From positions 1 through 38,776 of the forward strand of contig JAJDVI010000103.1 in the NCBI GenBank assembly GCA_022826195.1: DNA of 38,776 nucleotides, written 5' to 3'. Every line of letters starts with the position of its first letter. Positions within the stretch are counted from its first letter, which is position 1. This stretch comes from Acidobacteriota bacterium. GTDB taxonomy: Bacteria > Acidobacteriota > Vicinamibacteria > Marinacidobacterales > Marinacidobacteraceae. The translations under genes were made by a program, and so were the position numbers. Below the pieces are notes generated by a model. The model searched no databases. It saw only the letters and a program-made list of their open reading frames with translations, and was not told the origin of the DNA. Positions 17,703-26,000 of this stretch are shown here, one piece after another.

Positions 17703-18716
17703 ATGACGCGCCGAACATCGATTGCGGTATTGGCCCTCGGGCTCGTGTCGCTGTGGCCAGCGCCGCGCCTCGACGCCCAGCACCCGGTGGACGAGACGGG
17801 TGACGAAATCGTCGCCACCTTCTCGATCGTCGGCCGCGATCCCGCCACCGGCGAGCTGGGAGTAGCCGTCCAGTCGCGGGCGTTCCGCGCCGGCGCCGTG
17901 GTCTCCTACGCCAAGGCAGGCGTCGGGGCCATCGCCACCCAGGCGGCGGCGAACCAGACCTACGGGCCTCGCGGCCTCGAACTCCTGGAGCTGGGCCTCT
18001 CGCCGGACGAGGTGGTCGAACACCTGACCGGCTCGGATCCCGGACGTGACCGCCGCCAGCTCGCCGTGATCGACGCCGAGGGCCGGGTCCGGGCGTACAC
18101 CGGATCGGCGACCAGCGCCTGGGCGGGACACATCGAGGGGGAGAACTTCTCGGCGCAGGGCAACATCCTGGCCGGGGAAGCGGTGGTCCGGGCGATGGCG
18201 GAGGCGTTCGAGTCGTCGGACGGGCCGCTCGCGTTCCGGCTGATGGACGCCCTCGACGCCGGCGAGGCGGCAGGGGGCGACGCGCGCGGCAAGCAGGCCG
18301 GCGGGGTCCTGGTGGTCAAGCCGATCGGCGACTCCGGACGGACCAGCGACCGTTGGGTGGACGTGCGGGTGGACGACCATGCCGAGCCGTTCAGGGAGCT
18401 GCGCCGCCTGGTCAACATGTCGGTCTCGCGAATCCACTCGCGGGAGGCCCGGGCGCTGGCCGCCGAGGGCCGCTTCGACGAAGCCGTCGCGGCGCAGCGC
18501 GAAGCGATCGCGATCGTTCCCGGCGAGGACCAGCTCATCTACGGGCTGGCGCGCCTGCATGCCCGCGCGGGCGACGCCGCGAGCGCCGTGGCGGCGCTCG
18601 AGGAAGCCATCGGAATCGACGCCCGCTGGCGAAAGCTGGCGGCGTCCCAGGCCGACTTCGACAACATCCGCGGCAACGCGGCATTCCAGAGATTGCTGGA
18701 CCCGGGAGGACCATAG
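17703..18716 (+). CDS. Exported DUF1028 protein with C-terminal TPR-like region
   Basis: This 337-residue protein has a signal peptide (MTRRTSIAVLALGLVSLWP, cleaved near DAQ). Residues about 30-230 are a DUF1028 domain: ATFSIVGRDPATGELGVAVQ, then a conserved GAIATQAAANQTYG. DUF1028 is distantly related to Ntn-hydrolases; after signal removal the residue expected at the active site is not obvious. Residues about 240-337 look like TPR helices (EARALAAEGRFDEAVAAQRE, LYG-type repeat, ALEEAIGID). I chose the ATG at 17703 because the signal peptide starts there; the longer upstream frame overlaps the NHL gene. It is 4 bases after the NHL gene and 2 bases before the RidA-like gene. Confidence 0.85.
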   Translation: MTRRTSIAVLALGLVSLWPAPRLDAQHPVDETGDEIVATFSIVGRDPATGELGVAVQSRAFRAGAVVSYAKAGVGAIATQAAANQTYGPRGLELLELGLSPDEVVEHLTGSDPGRDRRQLAVIDAEGRVRAYTGSATSAWAGHIEGENFSAQGNILAGEAVVRAMAEAFESSDGPLAFRLMDALDAGEAAGGDARGKQAGGVLVVKPIGDSGRTSDRWVDVRVDDHAEPFRELRRLVNMSVSRIHSREARALAAEGRFDEAVAAQREAIAIVPGEDQLIYGLARLHARAGDAASAVAALEEAIGIDARWRKLAASQADFDNIRGNAAFQRLLDPGGP

Positions 18717-18718
18717 TC

Positions 18719-19201
18719 ATGACCCATCGCCAGATCCCGCTCGTGTTCGCGTTGGCGCTGCCCCTCGGCTGCGCCACCGAGACGGCACCCCCGGAGGAGG
18801 CCCCGGCGGAGGAGGTTCCCCTCGAGCGGCACTACGTCAACCCCCGCACGGCGGCCGACGCCGATCTGCCGCCCTTCAGCGGCGGGGTGATGGTGGGCGA
18901 CACCTTCTACGTTGCGGGGACGATCGGGCTGCTCCCGGATCAGACCGTGCCCGACACCGCCGAGGAGGAAGCTCGCCTCGTCATGACCAGCGTGCAGAAC
19001 ACGCTGGAGGCCGCCGGGCTGACGATGGACGACCTGGTGTTCGTGCAGGTCTACTCCTCGGACGTCGCGGACTACGACGCCTTCAACGGGGTGTACCGGA
19101 CCTTCTTCACCCGGGAGTATCCGGCGCGGGCCTACCTGGGCTCGGGCACGCTGCTCTTCGGAGCGCGCTTCGAGGTGCTGGGCTTCGCGACGCGGCGGTA
19201 G
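18719..19201 (+). CDS. RidA-like (YjgF/UK114) protein made as a lipoprotein
   Basis: This 160-residue protein has a lipobox LPLGC (lipidated C18), an acidic linker and a RidA domain from about residue 45. The arginine that binds the substrate carboxylate in RidA is kept at R137 in YPARAYLG. The usual GPYSQ loop is replaced by PFSGGV, so this is a divergent subgroup. Cytosolic RidA deaminates reactive enamines/imines from PLP enzymes; a lipidated exported form must meet another substrate. The ATG at 18719 follows the DUF1028 stop by two bases, so translation is probably coupled. Confidence 0.83.
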   Translation: MTHRQIPLVFALALPLGCATETAPPEEAPAEEVPLERHYVNPRTAADADLPPFSGGVMVGDTFYVAGTIGLLPDQTVPDTAEEEARLVMTSVQNTLEAAGLTMDDLVFVQVYSSDVADYDAFNGVYRTFFTREYPARAYLGSGTLLFGARFEVLGFATRR

Positions 19202-19202
19202 T

Positions 19203-19253
19203 GCGCGGCCGGGCGCCTGAAGCCGGCGTTGCCGGTCGGTAGCCGGCGCTCCT
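19203..19253. repeat. Degenerate intergenic palindromes between convergent genes
   Basis: GGGCGCCTGAAGCCGGC with a following GTT resembles hairpin B of the repeat family with one damaged arm. A second pair, GCCGG-TCGGTA-CCGGC, follows with GCTCC. It fills the gap between the RidA-like and GH3 stop codons. Confidence 0.45.
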
Positions 19254-19256
19254 TCC

Positions 19257-20795
19257 CTATTCCTCCCACAGGCGGGGGTAGAAGCGCTCGAACTTGAACT
19301 GGGCATCGGGATGGGCCGGGCCGCCCCCGGCGGCGCGCCGCAGGAAACCGGCGCGATCGACGACGGAAAGCCGGACCTCGCCGAGACGGCCGCTCGCCCG
19401 CTTGGCGCGGTATTCGAGGTTCAGGTCCCCGAGCAGTCCGTCGAGCCGTTCCGGCAGACCCTCGGGCAGGCCGGACGAGTCCCCGCCCACCGCGGCGAGG
19501 CGGTAGCACGGAAGCGCCGCGCCACCGGGGTTCGACGGGAACAGCGCCAGCCAGCCTTCATCGCAGAGGCCGGGGTGTTCGGCCTCGAGCATCCGAAGCG
19601 CCCGATCCACCTGCCCGGCGGTGAGCTTCTCCCCGGTGAAGGACCAGCCCCGGCCGCGCCGGCCGACGAAGCGGAGATCCGGCAGGCCGCCCACGAACCG
19701 CTCGACGCGGAAGCGGTCGCCGGTGGCGTAGCGCCGGAGACCGAAAGGGTGGCTCACCACCATCTCGTAGACGGCCCCCGGTTCCAGCTCGCGAGCCCCG
19801 CGGAGGCGGGCCCCCGACTGGCCGAGGAACTCGTGCACCACGCCCGGCGCTGCCGGCAGGAAGGCGGTCTCCGCCCGCCGGTAGTCCGGAATCGTGGCGA
19901 CGGTCTCGGTGGACATCGAGTACATCGGCTCCCTCCGGAAACGGGGAGCCGGCAGGCGCCGGTCGAGCCGCTCGAGGAACGGCGTCACCGCGCCGCCAGT
20001 CCAGCACACATAGGTCGTGAACGCCGGATTCCAGGCCGTGATCGGGAGCGGCGACGCGCTCTCCGCGACCCGCGCGAGCCGTTCCTCCGATCCCCTGGAA
20101 GCGAGCCTCCGGAGGATCCGGCGCGCGGCCGGAGACACCCGCCGCGGATCCCGAACGGCCACCCGGACCAGCGCGGCGGACGCCTCCCATTCCTCCTCCA
20201 CCTCCTCGAGAAAAGCGCTCAGCGTGGACGGGTTCGTCGCGTAGAGCATTCCGGGATTCGCGAGCGTGAGGACCAGCAGGCGCAGCGCGGACGCGCCGTA
20301 CCGCTCCTTCAGCTCCAGCAGCGCCGGATCCGACTGGGCGCGGTAGGGCGCCTGCAGCAGGATGAACCGGGGCGGAGCGCGCCGCTCGCGGACGAGGAGC
20401 GAACTCAGCGAGCGATCCGGGTCCAGCGCTCCGAAGACGTAGAGGCTGGGACGGCGGACACGCCGCCTCGCGATGAGGCGGAGCATTCCGTCCACGAAGA
20501 CGGCGCGCGTCGCGGCGAGGCGCCTTCCCGAGTAGGGGACCCGCTTTGGTTCGCCCGCGGTGCCCGAGGTGAGGGCCACCGCATCCCCTTCCCCGGCGGC
20601 CGCGTCCACGTCCGGCAGGTCCCGGGTGATTGCGGTGGACGGGCCGATCCCGAAGCGCCGCCGCAGGCGCCGCTCCCGGAGGGGATGGACGCTCAGCCGG
20701 GCCCGGTGACGGAGGACGGCGGCCCAGCCGGCCAGGCGGAGCAGGACCGCGATCGCGAATCGCCCGAGGTCATTCGCGATGCCCGCACCGCTCAA
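19257..20795 (-). CDS. GH3-family acyl-adenylating enzyme (acyl-amido synthetase fold)
   Basis: This 512-residue protein is related to plant GH3 enzymes, which adenylate a carboxylic acid and join it to an amine. The phosphate-binding motif TSGTAGEPKRVP spans 76-87. MYSMSTET (291-298) matches the second adenylate motif, RYATGD (355-360) the ribose-binding Asp, and FTGEK (386-390) the hinge before the C-terminal domain. QFKFERF at 499-505 matches the GH3 C-terminal signature QxKxPR. It starts with TTG inside a TTGA overlap with the preceding stop, so translation is coupled. It is last in a three-gene operon with a condensation-type acyltransferase and a desaturase. A fatty acid or small acid substrate is likely; the amine or alcohol partner is unknown. 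Confidence 0.85.
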   Translation of the reverse strand: MSGAGIANDLGRFAIAVLLRLAGWAAVLRHRARLSVHPLRERRLRRRFGIGPSTAITRDLPDVDAAAGEGDAVALTSGTAGEPKRVPYSGRRLAATRAVFVDGMLRLIARRRVRRPSLYVFGALDPDRSLSSLLVRERRAPPRFILLQAPYRAQSDPALLELKERYGASALRLLVLTLANPGMLYATNPSTLSAFLEEVEEEWEASAALVRVAVRDPRRVSPAARRILRRLASRGSEERLARVAESASPLPITAWNPAFTTYVCWTGGAVTPFLERLDRRLPAPRFRREPMYSMSTETVATIPDYRRAETAFLPAAPGVVHEFLGQSGARLRGARELEPGAVYEMVVSHPFGLRRYATGDRFRVERFVGGLPDLRFVGRRGRGWSFTGEKLTAGQVDRALRMLEAEHPGLCDEGWLALFPSNPGGAALPCYRLAAVGGDSSGLPEGLPERLDGLLGDLNLEYRAKRASGRLGEVRLSVVDRAGFLRRAAGGGPAHPDAQFKFERFYPRLWEE

Positions 20796-22081
20796 CGAGG
20801 CCGGGTCCGGGGATGGCCGGACTGAAGGAAGGGCGGATCCGTGAGCGGCGCCTCGAAGGCGGCGGCGATGAAGTCGATGTCCTCTTCCCGGAGCAGGGCC
20901 GGGTCCCAGGTGATCGTGACCACCGTCTGCTCGCCCCGCGACATGGCCGCGAAGAAGAGCGGATGCCGTTCGTGGAGACAGGCGATCACTTCCATCCCCG
21001 TCACCTCGTTCAGCACCGGGTCCTCTTCACCCGGCCAGCTTTCGAGGTGCGTGAACCCCGCGGTGCCGAAGTCCGCCCAGGGCCGGTAGAGCCAGCGCCG
21101 GAGGAAAGGAGCCGCCACGGGAAACAGCGGAGGGGGGACCGGGACCGGCGGGAGGGCCCACTCCCCCGTCCGCTTCTTGCGGTACACGATCCGGCGCACG
21201 GACCGGCAGCGCTCCAGGAAGGCCCGGCTCTGCGATCCGGCGATGGGCTCGCGATGGACACGGATTCGCGACACCCCGTTTCCGAATCCGCGCAGCCGCT
21301 CGGTGCGGGTGTTCATGGGTACCCACAGCCCGATGCGTTCCGCCGAGACGCCCTGCTGCTGGTTCCAGGCGGCGAGCGCGTCGAGCGCCGCCGCCAGCAG
21401 ACAGTCGTTCCACCGAAAACCCCCGACCGTCTGCGACAGGGAGGCAAGCGGCTCGCGCGGGACGACGAGCGTGCGCCACCGGCGGGCGGCGGAGGCAGGT
21501 CCGGGTCGGGTCGCGAGAGCGGCGGAGGTCCGGGCGGCGGGGTTCCGGCGGGCCCGCTTCGGCGCCTGCATCAGTTCCGGCGCGACGAGCTGGGGACGGG
21601 GCGGCATGGTGTCGAGGCCCCGGGCCATCCGCAGTTGCCGCTGCACAAAGAGCAGCGTCCCGATCAGGTCGGACGCCGCGTGGTGCACCTGGGTCACGAG
21701 GCTCCACGACGGGGGATCACCGATCCCCAGCAGCATCTGCCGGAGCGGCGGTCCCTCCCGGAGCGCGAACGGAGTCTCGAGGAACTCCTGGATCCGGAGT
21801 TCCCGCTCTCCGTCGGGAAACACCCGGATCACGAGCGCCGGCGGCGCTCCGGGCCGCGATTCCCACCTCGGAATGTCGAATGGCGGTTGGCGAAGCCGGC
21901 TGCCAGCGACCGGAAAGGCGGTGCAGGCCCCCTCCGCCCCCCGGTAGAGCGGCTCGAAGTCCGTGACCGCGTGCGACGACTGACCCAGATTGAGCACGAA
22001 GGCGAAGTCCAGCGGCCGGACCGGGGAGTCCGCGAGCAGACACGCCAGATCCGGCGTGGCGAGCGGGACGGTTCGGGTCAG
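20792..22081 (-). CDS. Condensation-superfamily acyltransferase (WS/DGAT- or NRPS C-domain-like)
   Basis: About 429 residues in the CoA-dependent acyltransferase superfamily. The catalytic motif HHAASD occupies 133-138, with H134 the expected base. Other markers are PVRPLDFAFVLN near the N terminus, WVPMNTRTERLRGFGNGVS near 260 and ADFGTAG near 340, which resembles the DFG loop. Members transfer an acyl group to an alcohol or amine. The start is uncertain: no ATG, GTG or TTG occurs in frame near the N terminus, and the best candidate is a CTG at 22081 in a CTGA overlap with the desaturase stop. The reading frame runs open further upstream inside the desaturase gene, but that part is shadow. 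It overlaps the GH3 gene by 4 bases. Confidence 0.78.
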   Translation of the reverse strand: MTRTVPLATPDLACLLADSPVRPLDFAFVLNLGQSSHAVTDFEPLYRGAEGACTAFPVAGSRLRQPPFDIPRWESRPGAPPALVIRVFPDGERELRIQEFLETPFALREGPPLRQMLLGIGDPPSWSLVTQVHHAASDLIGTLLFVQRQLRMARGLDTMPPRPQLVAPELMQAPKRARRNPAARTSAALATRPGPASAARRWRTLVVPREPLASLSQTVGGFRWNDCLLAAALDALAAWNQQQGVSAERIGLWVPMNTRTERLRGFGNGVSRIRVHREPIAGSQSRAFLERCRSVRRIVYRKKRTGEWALPPVPVPPPLFPVAAPFLRRWLYRPWADFGTAGFTHLESWPGEEDPVLNEVTGMEVIACLHERHPLFFAAMSRGEQTVVTITWDPALLREEDIDFIAAAFEAPLTDPPFLQSGHPRTRPR

Positions 22082-22932
22082 ACCGCTTGGGGCGGCGCTT
22101 CTCGCCAGATGTCGCGCCGCGGGATCCGGCGCCGCTCGGGGTCGCGCTCGACAAGCTGATGGAGCTCGATCCAGGCGAGATGCGGCCTCAGGTGGTGTTC
22201 GCGATGCATCGACAGCCCGAAGGAGAACCAGTAGGCCAGCCGGCCGAACCAGTTGTGCGATCGCGCGGCGGGATCGCCGGTGAGATAGCCCTCGTGGGTG
22301 AGGTGGGCGAACGGAATCCAGAGCACGAACGACACGAGAAGGCAGACCGGCAGGACCCCGGTCACGAGTCGCCAGGGGCCCGCCAGAATGGCGACGGGAA
22401 GATAGCAGGCCGCGATGGCCAGATAGTTCAGGAGCAGGTCGCGCGCGTGGCCGGGGGGAAGTCCGCCGCGCCGGCGGAGCCAGAAGAACCACTGGTGCGG
22501 CATCGCCACCGCCCGGAAGGGGAGTTGCCACTTGTGGGGCGTGTCCAGGAAGAGGTCCGGGTCCTTTCCCGGCTCGTTGGTGTGCCGGTGGTGCTGGAGG
22601 TGGGTGCCCCGGAAGTTCGTGAAGGGCACGAGGACCGGGAGCAGCGCCAGGCGGCCCCAGAAGGTGTTGGCCCGGCGCGACCGGCCGAGGAGGCCGTGGA
22701 CGCCCTCGTGGGCCATCACGGTGCCGATGAAGGCCAGCCAGCTCCGGACCAGGACGTCCAGGGACCATCCCCACCAGGTGGTGGGCACGATGAGGAGGCC
22801 GGTGAAGCTCAGCGCCACGAGCGCCAGGATCGCGGTCCGGCTGAGCGCGTGAACGCGCCGGGCGGGCCAGCGCCGGATGGTCCCGCGCGCGGACGGCGGA
22901 AGGACCCTGCTCCCGTTGACGCTCCTGGACAC
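22078..22932 (-). CDS. Membrane fatty acid desaturase
   Basis: This 284-residue di-iron membrane enzyme has three histidine boxes: HEGVH (75-79), HLQHHRH (111-117) and HREHH (243-247), the last within SMHREHHLRPH. Hydrophobic segments at about 32-50, 58-78, 165-190 and 193-213 fit two membrane hairpins. This pattern is shared by acyl-lipid and acyl-CoA desaturases and by carotenoid ketolase/hydroxylase enzymes. The GTG at 22932 is the start, with GGGGAAAG a few bases upstream as a ribosome site. It is the first gene of the operon and is divergent from the Asp-box protein gene. Position of the double bond cannot be predicted. Confidence 0.88.
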   Translation of the reverse strand: MSRSVNGSRVLPPSARGTIRRWPARRVHALSRTAILALVALSFTGLLIVPTTWWGWSLDVLVRSWLAFIGTVMAHEGVHGLLGRSRRANTFWGRLALLPVLVPFTNFRGTHLQHHRHTNEPGKDPDLFLDTPHKWQLPFRAVAMPHQWFFWLRRRGGLPPGHARDLLLNYLAIAACYLPVAILAGPWRLVTGVLPVCLLVSFVLWIPFAHLTHEGYLTGDPAARSHNWFGRLAYWFSFGLSMHREHHLRPHLAWIELHQLVERDPERRRIPRRDIWREAPPQAV

Positions 22933-22970
22933 TCTGCTTTCCCCGCTGTCTACCGGATTCGTCTTGACTC

Positions 22971-22976
22971 TAGCAT
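22971..22976 (+). promoter_or_regulatory. TAGCAT -10-like box of the Asp-box protein gene
   Basis: TAGCAT lies 55 bases upstream of the ATG at 23031. The gene also has a strong Shine-Dalgarno sequence, AAGGAGG at 23014-23020, so it should have a normal leader. The divergent desaturase start is 39 bases away on the other side. Confidence 0.4.
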
Positions 22977-23030
22977 TCGCACCTGCGACGCCGGCAAGCG
23001 CGGGCGCCTCGTGAAGGAGGGATGCAACTC

Positions 23031-26000
23031 ATGTTCCCAACCACCGCCGAAACCCAGGGGCGCGCGCGCCACCTCCGCGGGCGCCGGAACGCGATCCTCG
23101 TCGCGAGCCTGCTGCTCGCGGCCGCCTCGGGGCCCGCGCAGACGCCGGATGCGGACGCCGGCTCGATCGCGACCGCGATCGAGGGCCTGAAGCTGCGCGC
23201 CATCGGTCCCGCCCTCATGGGCGGCCGCATCGCCGATATCGCGGTACATCCGGAACGGAGCTCCACCTGGTACGTGGCGGTCGGTTCCGGCGGGCTCTGG
23301 AAGACGGAGAACGGCGGCACCACCTGGAAGCCGATCTTCGACGAGTACCCCTCCTACTCGATCGGGACCGTCACGCTCGACCCCTCGAGTCCGGAAGTGG
23401 TGTGGCTCGGCACCGGCGAGAACGTGAGCGGACGGCACGTCGGCTGGGGTGACGGGGTGTACCGGAGCCGCGACGGCGGCGCTTCCTGGGAGCAGGTGGG
23501 GCTCGCCGGGTCGCAGCACATCGGCAGGATCCTGGTGGACCCGCGGGACGGGGACACCGTCCTGGTCGCCGCCGAGGGGCCGCTCTGGAACGGCGGCGGC
23601 GAGCGCGGGGTCTACCGGACCGAGGACGGCGGCGCCACCTGGGCGCGCACCCTCGATCTCGGCCCGGACACCGGGGCGACCGACCTCGAGTTCGCCCCCG
23701 GCGATCCGGACACCGTCTACGCCGCCGCCTACCAGCGCCGGCGCCACGTCTGGTCCTTCCTCGCGGGCGGGCCCGGCTCGGGCATCCACAAGTCCGAGGA
23801 CGGCGGCCGCACCTTCCGCAAGATCACGACGGGCCTCCCGAAGGGGGACGTCGGCAAGATCGGACTTGCCGTCACGCCGGCGGACCCGCGCCTCGTTTAC
23901 GCCACCATCGAGGCCGACGAGGAGGAGCGCGGCTTCTACCGCTCGCTGGACCGCGGCGAGAGCTGGGAACGGCGGAACCCCTACCTCTCGGGCGGAACGG
24001 GGCCGCACTACTACCAGGAGATCGAGGCGTCCCCCACCGATCCCGACGTCGTGTACCAGATGGACGTGTTCTTCCACGTGACCCGGGACGGGGGCAAGAC
24101 CTTCGACTATCTCGGCACGGGCCGCGAGAAGCACAGCGACAACCACGCGCTCTGGATCGATCCGGACGACCCCGGGCACCTGCTCGGGGGCACCGACGCA
24201 GGCCTCTACGAGACCTATGACGAGGGCGTCACCTGGCGGCACTTCCCCAACATGCCGATCTCCCAGTTCTACAAGGTGGCGCTCAGCCAGGCCGAACCCT
24301 TCTACGACGTCCTGGGCGGCGCGCAGGATCTCGGTACCGTTCACGGGCCGTCCCGGACCCTCAACATGGAAGGCGTGCGGAACCGCGACTGGTACGTGCC
24401 GCTCGGAGCCGACGGCTACGGCGTCGAGATCGACCCCCGCGACGAGAACATCATGTACCTGATGACCCAGCAGGGGAACCTGTACCGCGCGGACCGGCAG
24501 AGCGACGAGGTGCTCCACATCGGGCCGGTGGCGGCCCCCGGAGACCCGCCGGAGCGGTGGAACTGGGACTCCCCCATCTTCATCAGCCCGCACAACCCCG
24601 ACCGCATCTATTTCGGCTCGCAGCGGGTGTGGCGGAGCGAGGACCGGGGCCAGTCGTGGACCGCGGTCAGCGGCGACCTCACCACCGGCCGGAACCGCTA
24701 CGAACTCCCGTTCTACGACCGGATCTGGAGCGTGGACGCGCTCCACGACACGAACGCCATGTCGCGCTACGCGACCCTGACCGGGATGTCCGAGTCCCCG
24801 GTCGCCGAGGGCGTGCTGTTCGCGGCGAGCGACGACGGCCTGGTCCACGTGAGCGGCGACGGCGGGGCCAACTGGACCCGCACGGCGGCGATTCCGGACC
24901 TCCCGGCGCTGTCGTTCTTCAACGACATCGAGGCCTCCCAGCATGACGCCGACACCGTGTTCGTGGTGGCCGACAACCACAAGATGGGCGATTTCCGCAC
25001 CTACCTCTACCGGAGCCGGGACCGCGGCGCCTCCTGGGAGTCCATCGCGGGCGATCTACCGGACGGCACCATCGTCTGGGCGATCCAGCAGGACCACGAG
25101 GACCCCGACCTGCTCTTCCTGGGCGCCGAGTTCGGGATGCACGTCTCGTGGAACGGCGGGACGAACTGGGTGAAGCTGCAGGGCGCCCCGACGATCTCGT
25201 TCCGCGACCTGAAGGTGCACCGGCGGGACGACGACCTGGTCGGGGCGACCTTCGGGCGCGGGTTCTACGTGCTGGACGACTACGGACCGCTGCGGAGCAT
25301 GGCGTCGGTCGTCCGTTCGGGTGAGTCCGCGCTGTTCCCGCTCCGCGACGCGTGGTGGTACGTGCCGTCGGTGCCGGCGCAGGCGCCCGGCCGCCCGACG
25401 CAGGGCAGCACCGCCTACGTGGCGGACAACCCGCCGTTCGGCGCGGTGTTCACCTACTACCTCGCCGAGGACCTGAAGACGGCGCAGGAGGAACGGCGGG
25501 ACAGCGAGAAAGAGACTCGCGAGGGAGGCGGGGACGTCGCCTTCCCGGGCTTCGACACCCTGCGGATCGAGGAACTCGAGGCGGACCCGGCGGTGTTCGT
25601 GGTGATCCGGGACGCCAACGGCGAGCCGGTGCGGCGGATCGCGGGCTCGGCGGAGAAGGGCGTCCACCGGGTGGCGTGGGACCTCCGCGGCCCGGCGCCC
25701 AACCCGGTGAACCTGACGACGCCGGCGTTCTCGCCTCCGTGGGTACGGCCTCCCCAGGGGCCGCTCGCGGCGCCCGGGGAGTACCAGGCGCAGCTCGTGG
25801 CGGTCACCCGGGACGGGGCCCGGAGTCTGGGTGAGCCGCAGCGGTTCGGGGTGAAGCCGGTCCCGAACCTGCCCGAGGGGGTCGATCCGGCGGCGGTGGC
25901 GGCCTTCCAGCAGGAGACCGCGGCGCTCCTGCGGCAGATTCACGGGGCGGCGGCCGAGGCCCGCCGGGTCCGGGAGCGGCTGCGGCACCTGCGGGCGGCC

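Noticed and set aside
22082-22774. N-terminal extension of the condensation protein inside the desaturase gene
   Set aside because: The extra 230 residues are Arg/Pro/Ala-rich shadow of the desaturase reading frame. Condensation-fold similarity begins right after the CTGA overlap.
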